From the NCBI RefSeq assembly GCF_016741775.1, contig NZ_JAERRK010000027.1, forward strand, positions 61,447-125,446: a DNA stretch of 64,000 nucleotides, read 5' to 3'. Positions 51,479 to 60,464 of the stretch are shown here, in pieces; within the stretch, counting starts at the first letter, position 1, and every line of letters begins with the position of its first letter. A model generated the notes under the pieces. That model was not told where the DNA came from. It was given only the letters and a program-made list of their open reading frames with translations, and searched no databases. A program made the translations under genes and the position numbers. This DNA comes from Streptomyces actinomycinicus. Lineage in GTDB: Bacteria; Actinomycetota; Actinomycetes; Streptomycetales; Streptomycetaceae.

Positions 51479-53158
51479 TCACCATCCTGGCTCGGCGGCT
51501 GCGTATCCGGCCTGGGCCGGAGCCGGTCCCGGGCTGCCGCGGCGGATCTCGTGTCCGGGGAAGCCGGCATGCCCGACCACCCAGCTCGCGCCGTGCAGCG
51601 CCGTGGCCGCCTTCTTCAGCGGCGCGAGCTGGGCTGCGGCCTGGTGATGGTCGTCGACGCTGCCCGCGGTGCAGACGACGGTCGCGAGTGACAGCGTGAC
51701 CGGCCGGCCTGCCGCCGACCAGGGCGTGTCGAGCACGGCGGCGACCAGCGGATCGAGGGCTTCCGCGTCGGCCAGCACCAGGAAGTCGTCCCCGCCGATG
51801 TGCCCCACGCGCGCGTGTCCCGCCACCGCGCCCTGGAGCGCACGGCCCACCGCGCGAATCAGCTCGTCGCCCGCGGCGAACCCGGCACCGTCGTTGACCT
51901 GTTTGAAGTGATCGATGTCCAGCCAGCTGAGCGCGAACGGCCGCCCGTCGCAGATGCGCCGGTCCACCTCGCTCACGATCGCGTCCGAACCGGGCAGTCT
52001 GGTGAGCGGGTTGAGGCCGGCCGCCTCCTCGACCCGGCTTTCGGCCAGTGCCCGCACGAGGTCCGCCAGCCGTACGGTCCCCACGCACCGGCCCCGTGCG
52101 TCCACCACGGCCACATCGTCGGAGGTCCGGTCCCGGCCGCCGACCGCCACCACGTCCAGCACCTCCCAGGCCGTCGCGTCGACGCCGACCGTGCGGGGCG
52201 CGTCGCCGAGCTTGAAGGCCGGGCGGTCGGCGTACAGAGCGTGCCCGTAGCGGCCGGACATCGAGAGCAGGAAGCGCGAGCGGTGCACCGACCGGACGGG
52301 CCGGCCCGTCTGGTCCACCAGCAGCACACCGGAGACCTCAGGGGACCCTGTGAGCAGCGACCGCACCTGCCCGGCCGAAGCGGTCACCGGCAGGACGGCA
52401 GCGGGACGCACGAACTCCCGCACCGACGGACCGGACCGGGGCGCCGTCACGGCACCTGCAGTCCGCGGCGGAACGTACACGTCCGCCGCGGGGATCCGGG
52501 CCGGCGGCGCGAACAGCTCGCCCTGGGCCAACTGGGCACCTGCCGACAGCGCCGCCGCGCACTGCAGTTCGGTCTCCACACCCTCCACCGCCACCAGGGC
52601 GCCCAGCTCTTCGCACAGTGTCCGCATGGCCCGCACCGCGCCGGGCCGCGCCAGCAGTGACGCATCGAGCTTGATCACGTCGGGGGAGAGGTCGGTGAGC
52701 AGCCTCAGCGGTACGTCACCGTCACCGATGCCGTCCGCGCTGATCCGGAACCCCTGCTCGCGCAGCGAGGCCACCGCCTCCAGCAGGGCCCGCGGCGGCA
52801 CGTGCGTACAGGGCGGGACGATGTCGATCGTCACCTCCCAGGGCATACGGCCCACCGCGCGTACCGCGTCGTGCAGCGGGGGGAGGCCGCCGAGATCGGC
52901 CAGCGTCGCCGCGAACACGTTCAGGTGCAGCGGCAGCAGCGTCTCCTTGCGTGTCGCCGCGCGGAGTGCCGACACGGCCAGCCTGCCGTCCAGCTCAGGA
53001 TCGCGACGGGCCTCGGCCAGGATGTCGCCGGCCTCCGGGCGGGCAAGTGTCTCCAGGGCGGCGACCGCGCCCGTCCTCAGGTTGACCACCGGCTGGAAGG
53101 CGAAGCGGAGAGTGTCCGACCAGGAGTACACGGGAGCATGATGGCGCTGCCCGGGCAC
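51479..53158 (-). CDS. EAL-CBS-GGDEF protein, degenerate c-di-GMP enzyme or sensor
   Basis: A 559-residue soluble protein with inverted domain order. An EAL-like domain (about 10-235) keeps E-T-L-A-R-P, the V-I-K-L-D lysine and V-E-G-V-E-T, but the metal-binding D-D-F-G has become S-A-D-G-I. A two-part CBS-like region follows (about 245-370). A C-terminal GGDEF domain (about 385-530) has I-G-G-D-D-F (Asp for Glu) and no R-x-x-D inhibitory site. Phosphodiesterase activity is doubtful; the GG(D)DF cyclase site could be active. No membrane helix. The GTG start at 53158 lacks a clear ribosome site, but the EAL fold begins right after it. Confidence 0.8.
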   Translation of the reverse strand: MPGQRHHAPVYSWSDTLRFAFQPVVNLRTGAVAALETLARPEAGDILAEARRDPELDGRLAVSALRAATRKETLLPLHLNVFAATLADLGGLPPLHDAVRAVGRMPWEVTIDIVPPCTHVPPRALLEAVASLREQGFRISADGIGDGDVPLRLLTDLSPDVIKLDASLLARPGAVRAMRTLCEELGALVAVEGVETELQCAAALSAGAQLAQGELFAPPARIPAADVYVPPRTAGAVTAPRSGPSVREFVRPAAVLPVTASAGQVRSLLTGSPEVSGVLLVDQTGRPVRSVHRSRFLLSMSGRYGHALYADRPAFKLGDAPRTVGVDATAWEVLDVVAVGGRDRTSDDVAVVDARGRCVGTVRLADLVRALAESRVEEAAGLNPLTRLPGSDAIVSEVDRRICDGRPFALSWLDIDHFKQVNDGAGFAAGDELIRAVGRALQGAVAGHARVGHIGGDDFLVLADAEALDPLVAAVLDTPWSAAGRPVTLSLATVVCTAGSVDDHHQAAAQLAPLKKAATALHGASWVVGHAGFPGHEIRRGSPGPAPAQAGYAAAEPGW

Positions 53159-53264
53159 ACCCAGGCGCAGTTCATGAGACGTTCACGCAGGATTCCGGGC
53201 CGGTCACACACTGTGAGAAAGGCCTCTTCGTCCCGTCTGTGCCGGGCGCTCCGGGAAGCCGCGC

Positions 53265-54455
53265 TCACCGCACCGCGACCACCGATGACCCGTGGCCGAA
53301 CAGCCCCTGGTTGGCGGTGACGCCCACCCGCGGCCCGGGGATCTGACGGCCGCCGGCCGTGCCCCTCAACTGCCAGGTCAGCTCGCAGACCTGGGCGATC
53401 GCCTGGGCCGGCACGGCCTCGCCGAAGGAGGCCAGTCCGCCGCTGGTGTTCACGGGTATCCGGCCGCCCGGTGCGGTGGCACCTTCCCGCAGGAGCTTGG
53501 CGCCCTCGCCCTCGCCGCACAGCCCCAGATCCTCGTACCACTGCAACTCCAGGGCTGTGGACAGGTCGTACACCTCGGCCAGGGACAGGTCCTCCGGGCC
53601 GATGCCCGCCTCCTCGTAGGCGGCACGGGCGATGGACGCGCGGAAGCTCTCCGCTGCGGGCTCCACCGCGACCGCGGAGTCCGTGGCGATGTCGGGCAGG
53701 TCCAGCACCGTGTTCGGGAAGCGGGGGGTCACCGTCGACACCGCCCGGATCCGCACCGGCCGTGCGACGCCGTACCGGTGTGCGAAGGCCAGGCTGGAGA
53801 GCACCAGGGCGGCCCCGCCGTCCGAGGTGGCGCAGATGTCCAGCAGGCGCAGCGGATCGGCGACCACCGTGGAGGCGGCCACCTCCTCCGCGGTGACCCG
53901 CTTGCGGTAGCGCGCGTACGGGTTCAGCGCCCCGAGCGCGGCGTTCTTCACCTTGACGAGGGCGAAGTCCTCCGGTGTGTCCCCGTGCACCGCCATCCGC
54001 CGCCGCGCGTAGAGCCCGAAGTACGCCGGGTTCGTCGCGCCCAGCAGACGGAAGCGCAGCCAGTCCGGATCGTCGGGACGCTCTCCGCCCGCCGGCCGGA
54101 AGAAGCCCTTGGGTGCGGCGTCCGCGCCCACCACGAGGACGACGTCGGCGAGTCCGGCGAGGATCTGCGCCCGGCCCGTGGCGATCGCCTGGGCCCCCGA
54201 CGCGCAGGCCGCGTACACACTGGCCACCCTGGCGCCCTGCCAGCCGAGGGCCTTGGCGAAGGTCGCTCCCGCGACGTAGCCCGGATAGCCGCCGCGCACC
54301 GTGTCCGCGCCCACCACGGAGCCGACGTCCCGCCAGTCGAGACCGGCGTCCGCGAGGGCGGCGCGGGCCGCCGCCGCCCCGTACTCCGCGAAGCCCCGGC
54401 CCCACTTGCCCCACGGGTGCATGCCCGCGCCGAGCACCGCCACGTCCGTCGTCAT
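53265..54455 (-). CDS. Thiolase-like lipid-transfer protein (SCP-x type)
   Basis: A 396-residue thiolase-fold protein with acyl-binding C84 in Y-A-A-C-A-S-G-A-Q-A, S-D-G-G-A-A-L-V-L in the middle, and C-terminal N-T-S-G-G-L and N-Q-G-L-F-G-H-G-S. These belong to the SCP-x/acetyl-CoA acetyltransferase-like group that partners DUF35 proteins in fatty-acid or steroid side-chain breakdown; actual substrate unknown. ATG 54455 overlaps the TGA of the DUF35 gene (ATGA). The longer frame upstream is a shadow of that gene. Confidence 0.85.
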   Translation of the reverse strand: MTTDVAVLGAGMHPWGKWGRGFAEYGAAAARAALADAGLDWRDVGSVVGADTVRGGYPGYVAGATFAKALGWQGARVASVYAACASGAQAIATGRAQILAGLADVVLVVGADAAPKGFFRPAGGERPDDPDWLRFRLLGATNPAYFGLYARRRMAVHGDTPEDFALVKVKNAALGALNPYARYRKRVTAEEVAASTVVADPLRLLDICATSDGGAALVLSSLAFAHRYGVARPVRIRAVSTVTPRFPNTVLDLPDIATDSAVAVEPAAESFRASIARAAYEEAGIGPEDLSLAEVYDLSTALELQWYEDLGLCGEGEGAKLLREGATAPGGRIPVNTSGGLASFGEAVPAQAIAQVCELTWQLRGTAGGRQIPGPRVGVTANQGLFGHGSSVVAVR

Positions 54456-54898
54456 GCCGCCACCCCCGTCGGCCGCCAGTGCCAGATGGTCCAGGCCGTC
54501 TCCGCGTCCTCGTGAAGCACTCCGGGGACGACCTCCACCTCCATGCCCACCGTCAGATCGGCGACGGTGACCCCGGGAGCCGCCTGTCCCAGCACGACGA
54601 TCCGCTCGGCCTCCAGCTCCACCGCGATCAACGCGTACGGCTCCCACGGAAGTTCCGGGTTGCTCACATAGGGTGACGGCGGACGGTAGCGACCGTCGGT
54701 GTACGACCAGATCCGTCCGTTTCGTGACAGCGGGACGACCTCGAGGGAGCCGCCCGCGCAGTGCGGATTGCGGCAGTGGACGTCCTCGCGCGGGAAGAAG
54801 ACCGAGGCGCAGGTCGTGCAGCGGGTGCCCAGGAGCCGGAAGGTGTCGCCCTCGCCGGTGAACCAGCCGGTGACCGCGGGTGTTCGTGTGTGCGGCAA
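54452..54898 (-). CDS. DUF35 OB-fold/zinc-ribbon acyl-CoA-associated protein
   Basis: A 148-residue protein. The N-terminal rubredoxin-like zinc ribbon has C-T-T-C and C-x4-C (C-R-N-P-H-C) at about residues 27-47, followed by an OB fold with P-P-S-P-Y-V and W-E-P-Y-A-L-I-A-V-E-L. DUF35 proteins form complexes with thiolase-like partners; here the partner is the coupled downstream gene. The start is TTG 54898 with AGGAGG upstream. Confidence 0.87.
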   Translation of the reverse strand: MPHTRTPAVTGWFTGEGDTFRLLGTRCTTCASVFFPREDVHCRNPHCAGGSLEVVPLSRNGRIWSYTDGRYRPPSPYVSNPELPWEPYALIAVELEAERIVVLGQAAPGVTVADLTVGMEVEVVPGVLHEDAETAWTIWHWRPTGVAA

Positions 54899-55064
54899 GA
54901 GCCCTCCTCGACGGCGAACTGACGGACCGTCAGGAGTCTGCCACGAGCCGGTTCAAATGGGCAGGCCGTCACCGTGAACCGAACGGCCCCGGACGGCGTC
55001 GTGGTACAGGAGGGGCGGCCGGGACCGACGGGGGTGATTCCGGCCGCCCTCTCCCGGTTCCGCT

Positions 55065-55116
55065 CGTTCTGTGCCGCCTCGCAGCCGGATCGTTCTTTGC
55101 CGCATCACAGCCGGAA
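55065..55116. repeat. Tandem 26-bp direct repeat upstream of the NUDIX gene
   Basis: Two adjacent 26-base units (55065-55090 and 55091-55116) agree at 22 of 26 positions; both begin CGTTCT and contain CAGCCGGA. They end 34 bases before the GTG, upstream of the -10, where activator or repressor sites often lie. The rest of 54899-55149 shows nothing else clear. Confidence 0.65.
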
Positions 55117-55137
55117 GACGTCCCTCCTCTGATCGGA

Positions 55138-55149
55138 TACAGTCCGCGC
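55138..55149 (+). promoter_or_regulatory. -10 element of a probable leaderless NUDIX transcript
   Basis: TACAGT (55138-55143) ends six bases before the GTG start at 55150. There is no Shine-Dalgarno sequence, which fits a leaderless mRNA. No good -35 hexamer is seen, so an activator may be needed. Confidence 0.4.
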
Positions 55150-55686
55150 GTGTCCGAAACTCAGCACCTGATTGCCAACTCCGCTCCGGACTCTCACTGT
55201 TCGAGCTGCGGAGCGCCCTACGGAGAGGGCGTCTCGGGCTGGCCCCGCACCTGCCGCTCCTGCGGGACCATCGCCTACCGCAACCCCCTGCCGGTCGCCA
55301 TCGCGCTCCAGCCCGTGTACGACACCAAGGGAACGGCCCTGGTCGTCATCACCCGGACCATCTCCCCCGCGCGCGGGGGCAAGGCCCTGCCCGGCGGCTA
55401 CATCGACGACCGGGAGGACTGGAAGCAGGCCGTCGTGCGGGAACTCGAGGAGGAGACCGGGATCGACGCAGCCGCGCGGGACGTGCGGCTCGTCGACGCC
55501 ATGAGTTCACCCGACGGGCATCTGCTGCTGTTCGGGCTGCTGCCGGAACGCCCGGCCGACGGACTGCCGGCCTCCGGCCCGACGGACGAGACGGAGGGCT
55601 GGCAACTGCTGCGCAGGCCCGAGGAACTCGCCTTCCCGCTGCACACGGTGGCCGTCAAGGCGTGGTTCGAGGGCCGCTACATGTAA
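55150..55686 (+). CDS. NUDIX hydrolase with N-terminal zinc ribbon
   Basis: A 178-residue protein. Residues ~17-40 hold a zinc ribbon (C-S-S-C and C-R-S-C). The NUDIX box is complete: G-x5-E-x7-R-E-x2-E-E-x-G-I within G-Y-I-D-D-R-E through E-E-T-G-I. It hydrolyses a nucleoside diphosphate derivative; the ribbon plus NUDIX layout resembles NADH pyrophosphatase-like or NrtR-related enzymes, but the substrate is not determined. Its TAA overlaps the stop of the converging GH31 gene by 10 bases. Confidence 0.88.
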   Translation: MSETQHLIANSAPDSHCSSCGAPYGEGVSGWPRTCRSCGTIAYRNPLPVAIALQPVYDTKGTALVVITRTISPARGGKALPGGYIDDREDWKQAVVRELEEETGIDAAARDVRLVDAMSSPDGHLLLFGLLPERPADGLPASGPTDETEGWQLLRRPEELAFPLHTVAVKAWFEGRYM

Positions 55687-58058
55687 GGCTGGCCCGTTCG
55701 GCCGAGCCCCCGTACGCGCACCGGGTAGGGAGGCTCACCCACGCCGTCCTCCCGCCCCCGGGTGACCACCACCCCACCGTCCTGCCGACGGGCGACGTAG
55801 CGCTCGATCTCCGGTTCGTCCCAGCCGTCGCCCGCGTCCGGCACGACCAGGCCACCCCCCGTGCGCCCACGCGCGGGCGCCCACACCTCCAGCTCCAGCC
55901 CCCCGTCGGCCCCGCGCACCGGCAGCACCGCACCCGCGCGCGCGAACACCGGTATCCGTGACAGCGGCGCGTCCACGAGGACCTGGGCCGGCCCCTCATA
56001 GGCCTCCTCCGTCGCGGTGTCGTACCAGCGGCCCCGCGGCAATTGCACCGCACGCCGGTCGGCCCCGGGAGCGAGGACCGGGGCCACGAGCAGGCTGTCG
56101 CCGAGCAGAAACGTGTCCTCACAGTCGCGCAGCGCCCGGTCCTCCGGCGCGCCCCACCACAGCGGCCGCACATACGGCGCACCCGTCCGCCGGGCCAGAT
56201 GCGCAAGGGTCAGGAAGTACGGCAGCAGCCGCCGGCGTTCCAGCAGCGCCACGCGCGCGTGTTCCAGCACCGCGTCCCCGAACTCCCACGGCTCCCGGCG
56301 CCCCGCCCGCAGACCCGCGTGGGTGCGGAACAGCGGCAGATACGCGCCGAGCTGGAACCACCGCAGATACAGCTCGGGCGACGGACTGCCGTCGAAACCG
56401 CCCACGTCCGGCCCCGAGTACGGCACCCCGCACAGCCCCAGCCCGAGCACCAGCGACAGCGACGCCCGCAACCCGGACCAGCCCGTCGCCACATCCCCCG
56501 ACCAGGTGCCCCCGTACCGCTGCATCCCCGCCCAGCCGGACCGCGAGAACAGGAAGGGCCGCTCCTGCGGCGCCAGCTCACGCAGGCCCTCGTAGCCGGC
56601 CTGGGCCATGCAGAGCGCGTACACGTTGTGCGCCTCCCGGTGATCGCCGCCGCGCCCCTCCAAGGCGTGCCGGGCCGAACGGGGCAGCGTCGACTCACCG
56701 AAGGCGTTGAACGACGTCGGCTCGTTCATGTCGTGCCAGAACCCGGCGAAACCCTGCTCCAGCCGCTCCTCGTAGAGCCCTCCCCACCACTTGCGCACAC
56801 GCGCGTGCGTGAAATCCGGGAAGACCGACTCACCCGCCCACAGCACACCGCGCACCGTGCGGCCCTGCCCGTCCCGGACGAACGCGTCCACGGCCGACCC
56901 GCTGTCGTAGACGGTGTTGCCCGGCTCCGCCTTCACCGCCGGATCCACGATCGAGACCAGCCGCGTCCCGTTCCGGCGCAGCTCCTGCGCCAGTACCGGC
57001 AGCTTCGGGAACCGCTCCTGGTCGACGGTGAACACCTGGTGGTCGTCGTAGTGATCGATGTCCAGGTGCAGGGCGTCCAACGGCAGCCCGTGCTCCTGGT
57101 AGCCCGCGAGGATCCTGCGCAGCTCCTGTTCACTGCCGAAACCCCAGCGCGCGTGATGGTGGCCCAGCGCCCAGGCGGGCGGCAACGCGGGCGCACCGGT
57201 CAGCGACGCCCACGCGTGCAGCACGCGCGCGGGCGTCCCCACCATCACCCAACAGCGCAGCGGACCGCCGTCCATCCGCATCTCGCAGCGCCCCGCCCGG
57301 TCGTGCCCGGACCCGGCACCCTCCTCGCCCTCACGCAGCAGCACGGTCCCGTCCCAGGTGGTGTCGTGGAACACCAGATGCGTGCCGGCGTCCGCCACCA
57401 CGAGCTGCACCGGCATCGTCAGGTACAGCGGATCCTCACCGGGCCCGAACGCACGACCGGGGTCGGTGTTCCACAGCCGGTACGCGCCGTCCCGCAACCG
57501 GGGCCCGGACGCGCGCCCGCCCAGGCCGAAGAACCGGGCGTCCGCCGCCACCTCCGACCGCTGCATCCACCGCGCCGTGCCCCCGCCGACCGGCTCCCAC
57601 CAGCGCGGCGGCAGATCCCGCCGCAGGGTCACCCCGCCCGGCGTGCACACCTGGACCGCGCCGTGCCGCGACACGACGACCGTCACCCGCTCCGCCACCA
57701 CCCGCCAGCCGCCGTCCTTGTCCGGCTCCAGCACCACCCGCGGATCCGGCTCCGGGCCACCCCCCGCGAGGGCGTACGAAGGCTGCGGACCGGCCCCGTC
57801 CCAGCCCCAGAAGACCGCCCCGTTCACCGCCACCACGATCCGCAGCTCCGACCGGCTGAACCGGATCAGACCGCCCCCCGGACCCGGCTCCACACCCTCC
57901 ACCTGCCCCGGCACCCGGGCCCGCTCCGGCCCCCGCGGCGGCAGCCCTGCGGCGTCGACACGCCTCCTGCGCCACGCGGCCCGTACGGTACGCAACCCCC
58001 GTGCCGCCCTCCCCGAACCCACCACACTCACCGAACGCACCAGGTCACGACCGTCCAT
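55677..58058 (-). CDS. Glycoside hydrolase family 31 (alpha-glucosidase-like)
   Basis: A 793-residue GH31 enzyme. The nucleophile D443 is in F-W-H-D-M-N-E-P and the acid/base D522 in W-S-G-D-V-A-T-G-W, and the substrate-site L-D-I-D-H-Y and R-T-H-A are present. It should release alpha-linked sugars, probably glucose. No signal peptide is evident, suggesting intracellular action. ATG 58058 follows AGGGTGAG; an in-frame GTG nine bases upstream is less likely. It is divergent from acetoacetate-CoA ligase across a 215-base gap. Confidence 0.9.
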   Translation of the reverse strand: MDGRDLVRSVSVVGSGRAARGLRTVRAAWRRRRVDAAGLPPRGPERARVPGQVEGVEPGPGGGLIRFSRSELRIVVAVNGAVFWGWDGAGPQPSYALAGGGPEPDPRVVLEPDKDGGWRVVAERVTVVVSRHGAVQVCTPGGVTLRRDLPPRWWEPVGGGTARWMQRSEVAADARFFGLGGRASGPRLRDGAYRLWNTDPGRAFGPGEDPLYLTMPVQLVVADAGTHLVFHDTTWDGTVLLREGEEGAGSGHDRAGRCEMRMDGGPLRCWVMVGTPARVLHAWASLTGAPALPPAWALGHHHARWGFGSEQELRRILAGYQEHGLPLDALHLDIDHYDDHQVFTVDQERFPKLPVLAQELRRNGTRLVSIVDPAVKAEPGNTVYDSGSAVDAFVRDGQGRTVRGVLWAGESVFPDFTHARVRKWWGGLYEERLEQGFAGFWHDMNEPTSFNAFGESTLPRSARHALEGRGGDHREAHNVYALCMAQAGYEGLRELAPQERPFLFSRSGWAGMQRYGGTWSGDVATGWSGLRASLSLVLGLGLCGVPYSGPDVGGFDGSPSPELYLRWFQLGAYLPLFRTHAGLRAGRREPWEFGDAVLEHARVALLERRRLLPYFLTLAHLARRTGAPYVRPLWWGAPEDRALRDCEDTFLLGDSLLVAPVLAPGADRRAVQLPRGRWYDTATEEAYEGPAQVLVDAPLSRIPVFARAGAVLPVRGADGGLELEVWAPARGRTGGGLVVPDAGDGWDEPEIERYVARRQDGGVVVTRGREDGVGEPPYPVRVRGLGRTGQPYM

Positions 58059-58273
58059 GCTGCTCACCCTGCCACTGAGCGCCCCACGCGCGCGTGGCGT
58101 TCAACTGCCGTTCACCCGTGTTGAGACCACATCTTCATGACATGGACTATGTGGAGCGCACCCTGGTGCAGAAGTCGATCACATGGCATCGTCCCTGTCA
58201 GCCGCGTCACGCGCACACCCCAGCCCGTGCGCGCACCGACGCACACGACGCGCACAGTCCGGGAGCCGCTTCA

Positions 58274-60241
58274 ATGTCGACCGCGAACCCCCAGCCGCTC
58301 TGGCAGCCCGATCCCGAGCGGATCGCCAAGGCCCGCATCACCCGGTTCCAGGCGTGGGCCTCCGCACACCACGGCGCACCGGCCGAGGGCGGCTACCCGG
58401 CCCTGCACCGGTGGTCCGTCGACCAGCTGGACACGTTCTGGAAAGCCGTCACGGAGTGGTTCGACGTACGGTTCTCCACGCCCTGCACGCGCGTGCTCGG
58501 CGACCGCGGCATGCCCGGCGCCCAGTGGTTCCCCGGAGCCACCCTCAACTACGCCGAACACGCCCTGCGCGCCGCAGCCGACCGCCCCGGCGAACCCGCC
58601 CTCGTCCACGTGGACGAAACCCACGAACCGCAGCCGGTGACCTGGTCCGAGCTGCGCCGCCAGGTCGGCTCCCTCGCCGCCGAACTCCGGGCCCTCGGCG
58701 TGCGCCCCGGCGACCGCATCAGCGGCTACCTGCCCAACGTCCCGCAGGCCGTCGTCGCCCTCCTCGCCACCGCCGCCGTCGGTGCCGTATGGACCTCCTG
58801 CGCCCCCGACTTCGGCGCCCGCAGCGTCCTCGACCGCTTCCAGCAGGTCGAACCCGTCGTCCTGTTCACCGTCGACGGCTACCGCTACGGCGGCAAGGAG
58901 CACGACCGCCGGGAGATCGTCGGCGAACTGCGCCGCGAGCTGCCCACCCTGCGCGCCGTCGTCCACATCCCGCTCCTGGGCACCGAGGCGCCCGACGGCG
59001 CACTGGACTGGTCGGCGCTGACCTCCGGGAACGCGGAACCCGTCTTCGAACAGGTCCCCTTCGAGCACCCCCTCTGGGTGCTGTACTCCTCGGGCACGAC
59101 AGGCCTGCCCAAGGCCATCGTCCAGTCCCAGGGCGGCATCCTCCTCGAACACCTCAAGCAGCTCGGCCTGCACTGCGACCTCGGCCCCGAGGACCGTTTC
59201 TTCTGGTACACCTCGACCGGCTGGATGATGTGGAACTTCCTCGTCTCCGGCCTCCTCACGGGCACCACGATCGTCCTGTACGACGGCAGCCCCGGCTACC
59301 CCGACACCGGCGCCCAGTGGCGGATCGCCGACCGCACCGGAGCCACCCTCTACGGCACCTCCGCCGCCTACGTCATGGCCTGCCGGAAGGCCGGCGTCCA
59401 CCCCGCCCGCGACCACGACCTCAGCAAGATCCAGTGCGTCGCCACGACCGGCTCGCCCCTCCCGCCCGACGGCTTCCGCTGGCTGCACGACGAGGTCCGG
59501 GAAGACCTGTGGATCGCCTCCGTCAGCGGCGGCACCGACGTCTGCTCCTGCTTCGCCGGAGCCGTACCCACCCTCCCCGTCCACACCGGCGAACTCCAGG
59601 CGCCCGGCCTCGGCACCGACCTGCAGTCCTGGGACCCCAGCGGCAAGCCACTCGTCGACGAGGTGGGCGAACTGGTCGTCACCAACCCCATGCCGTCCAT
59701 GCCGATCCACTTCTGGAACGACCCCGACGGCAGCCGCTACCACGACAGCTACTTCGACACCTACCCCGGCGTCTGGCGCCACGGCGACTGGATCACGCTC
59801 ACCTCACGCGGAACAGTGATCATCCACGGCCGCTCGGACTCCACCCTCAACCGCCAAGGCGTACGCATGGGCTCGGCGGACATCTACGAGGTCGTCGAGC
59901 GCCTGCCCGAGATCAAGGAATCCCTGGTCATCGGCATCGAACAGCCCGACGGCGGCTACTGGATGCCACTGTTCGTGCACCTCGCCCCCGGCTCCGCCCT
60001 CGACGAGGCACTCCTGAACCGGATCAAACAGGCCATCCGCGAACAGCTCTCACCGCGCCACGTGCCCGACGAGGTCATCGAAGTACCCGGCATCCCGCAC
60101 ACCCTCACGGGCAAGCGCATCGAAGTCCCGGTCAAGCGCCTGCTGCAGGGCACCCCCCTGGAGAAGGCGGTCAACCCCGGCTCCATCGACAACCTCGCCC
60201 TGCTCGGCTTCTACGAGGAACTCGCCCGCAAGCGCGCCTGA
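58274..60241 (+). CDS. Acetoacetate-CoA ligase
   Basis: A 655-residue adenylate-forming enzyme of the length typical for acetoacetyl-CoA synthetase. The AMP-binding motif Y-S-S-G-T-T-G-L-P-K, the preceding W-F-P-G-A-T-L-N-Y-A-E block characteristic of this subfamily, Y-T-S-T-G-W-M-M-W-N, and the C-terminal G-K-R-I-E-V-P-V-K hinge lysine region are all visible. It activates acetoacetate with ATP and CoA. Followed by a long stem-loop. ATG 58274 chosen by family N-terminus (W-Q-P-D-P-E-R-I). Confidence 0.92.
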   Translation: MSTANPQPLWQPDPERIAKARITRFQAWASAHHGAPAEGGYPALHRWSVDQLDTFWKAVTEWFDVRFSTPCTRVLGDRGMPGAQWFPGATLNYAEHALRAAADRPGEPALVHVDETHEPQPVTWSELRRQVGSLAAELRALGVRPGDRISGYLPNVPQAVVALLATAAVGAVWTSCAPDFGARSVLDRFQQVEPVVLFTVDGYRYGGKEHDRREIVGELRRELPTLRAVVHIPLLGTEAPDGALDWSALTSGNAEPVFEQVPFEHPLWVLYSSGTTGLPKAIVQSQGGILLEHLKQLGLHCDLGPEDRFFWYTSTGWMMWNFLVSGLLTGTTIVLYDGSPGYPDTGAQWRIADRTGATLYGTSAAYVMACRKAGVHPARDHDLSKIQCVATTGSPLPPDGFRWLHDEVREDLWIASVSGGTDVCSCFAGAVPTLPVHTGELQAPGLGTDLQSWDPSGKPLVDEVGELVVTNPMPSMPIHFWNDPDGSRYHDSYFDTYPGVWRHGDWITLTSRGTVIIHGRSDSTLNRQGVRMGSADIYEVVERLPEIKESLVIGIEQPDGGYWMPLFVHLAPGSALDEALLNRIKQAIREQLSPRHVPDEVIEVPGIPHTLTGKRIEVPVKRLLQGTPLEKAVNPGSIDNLALLGFYEELARKRA

Positions 60242-60281
60242 CCCACTAGCGCATCACCCACCGGAGCATCACCCTCCGCAC

Positions 60282-60323
60282 CGGCCCCGGACCCGCCGAA
60301 CCCCGCGGCGATGTCCGGGGCCG
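60282..60323 (+). terminator. Stem-loop terminator of the acetoacetate-CoA ligase gene
   Basis: CGGCCCCGGAC (60282-60292) and GTCCGGGGCCG (60313-60323) pair perfectly over 11 bp with a 20-base loop, about 40 bases after the stop. Confidence 0.65.
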
Positions 60324-60406
60324 ACCCCGCATCCCCAGCGTCGTCCCCACAGTGACCTGCACAGACGCCCCCCTCCGCCCGATCCTGAGCACCGACGGCA
60401 CCCCCA

Positions 60407-60429
60407 TTGTCAGTGCCGCCAGTTACGGT
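60407..60429 (+). promoter_or_regulatory. RecA-NDp (PafBC-type) DNA-damage promoter
   Basis: TTGTCAGTG (60407-60415), an 8-base spacer, then TACGGT (60424-60429) match exactly the actinobacterial RecA-independent DNA-damage promoter pattern TTGTCRGTG-N8-TAnnnT. Transcription would start near 60436, upstream of the ATG at 60465 and incompatible with the alternative GTG at 60432. Confidence 0.75.
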
Positions 60430-60464
60430 GAGTGAGCATTGATCGACTGCGCATTGGGGGAATC

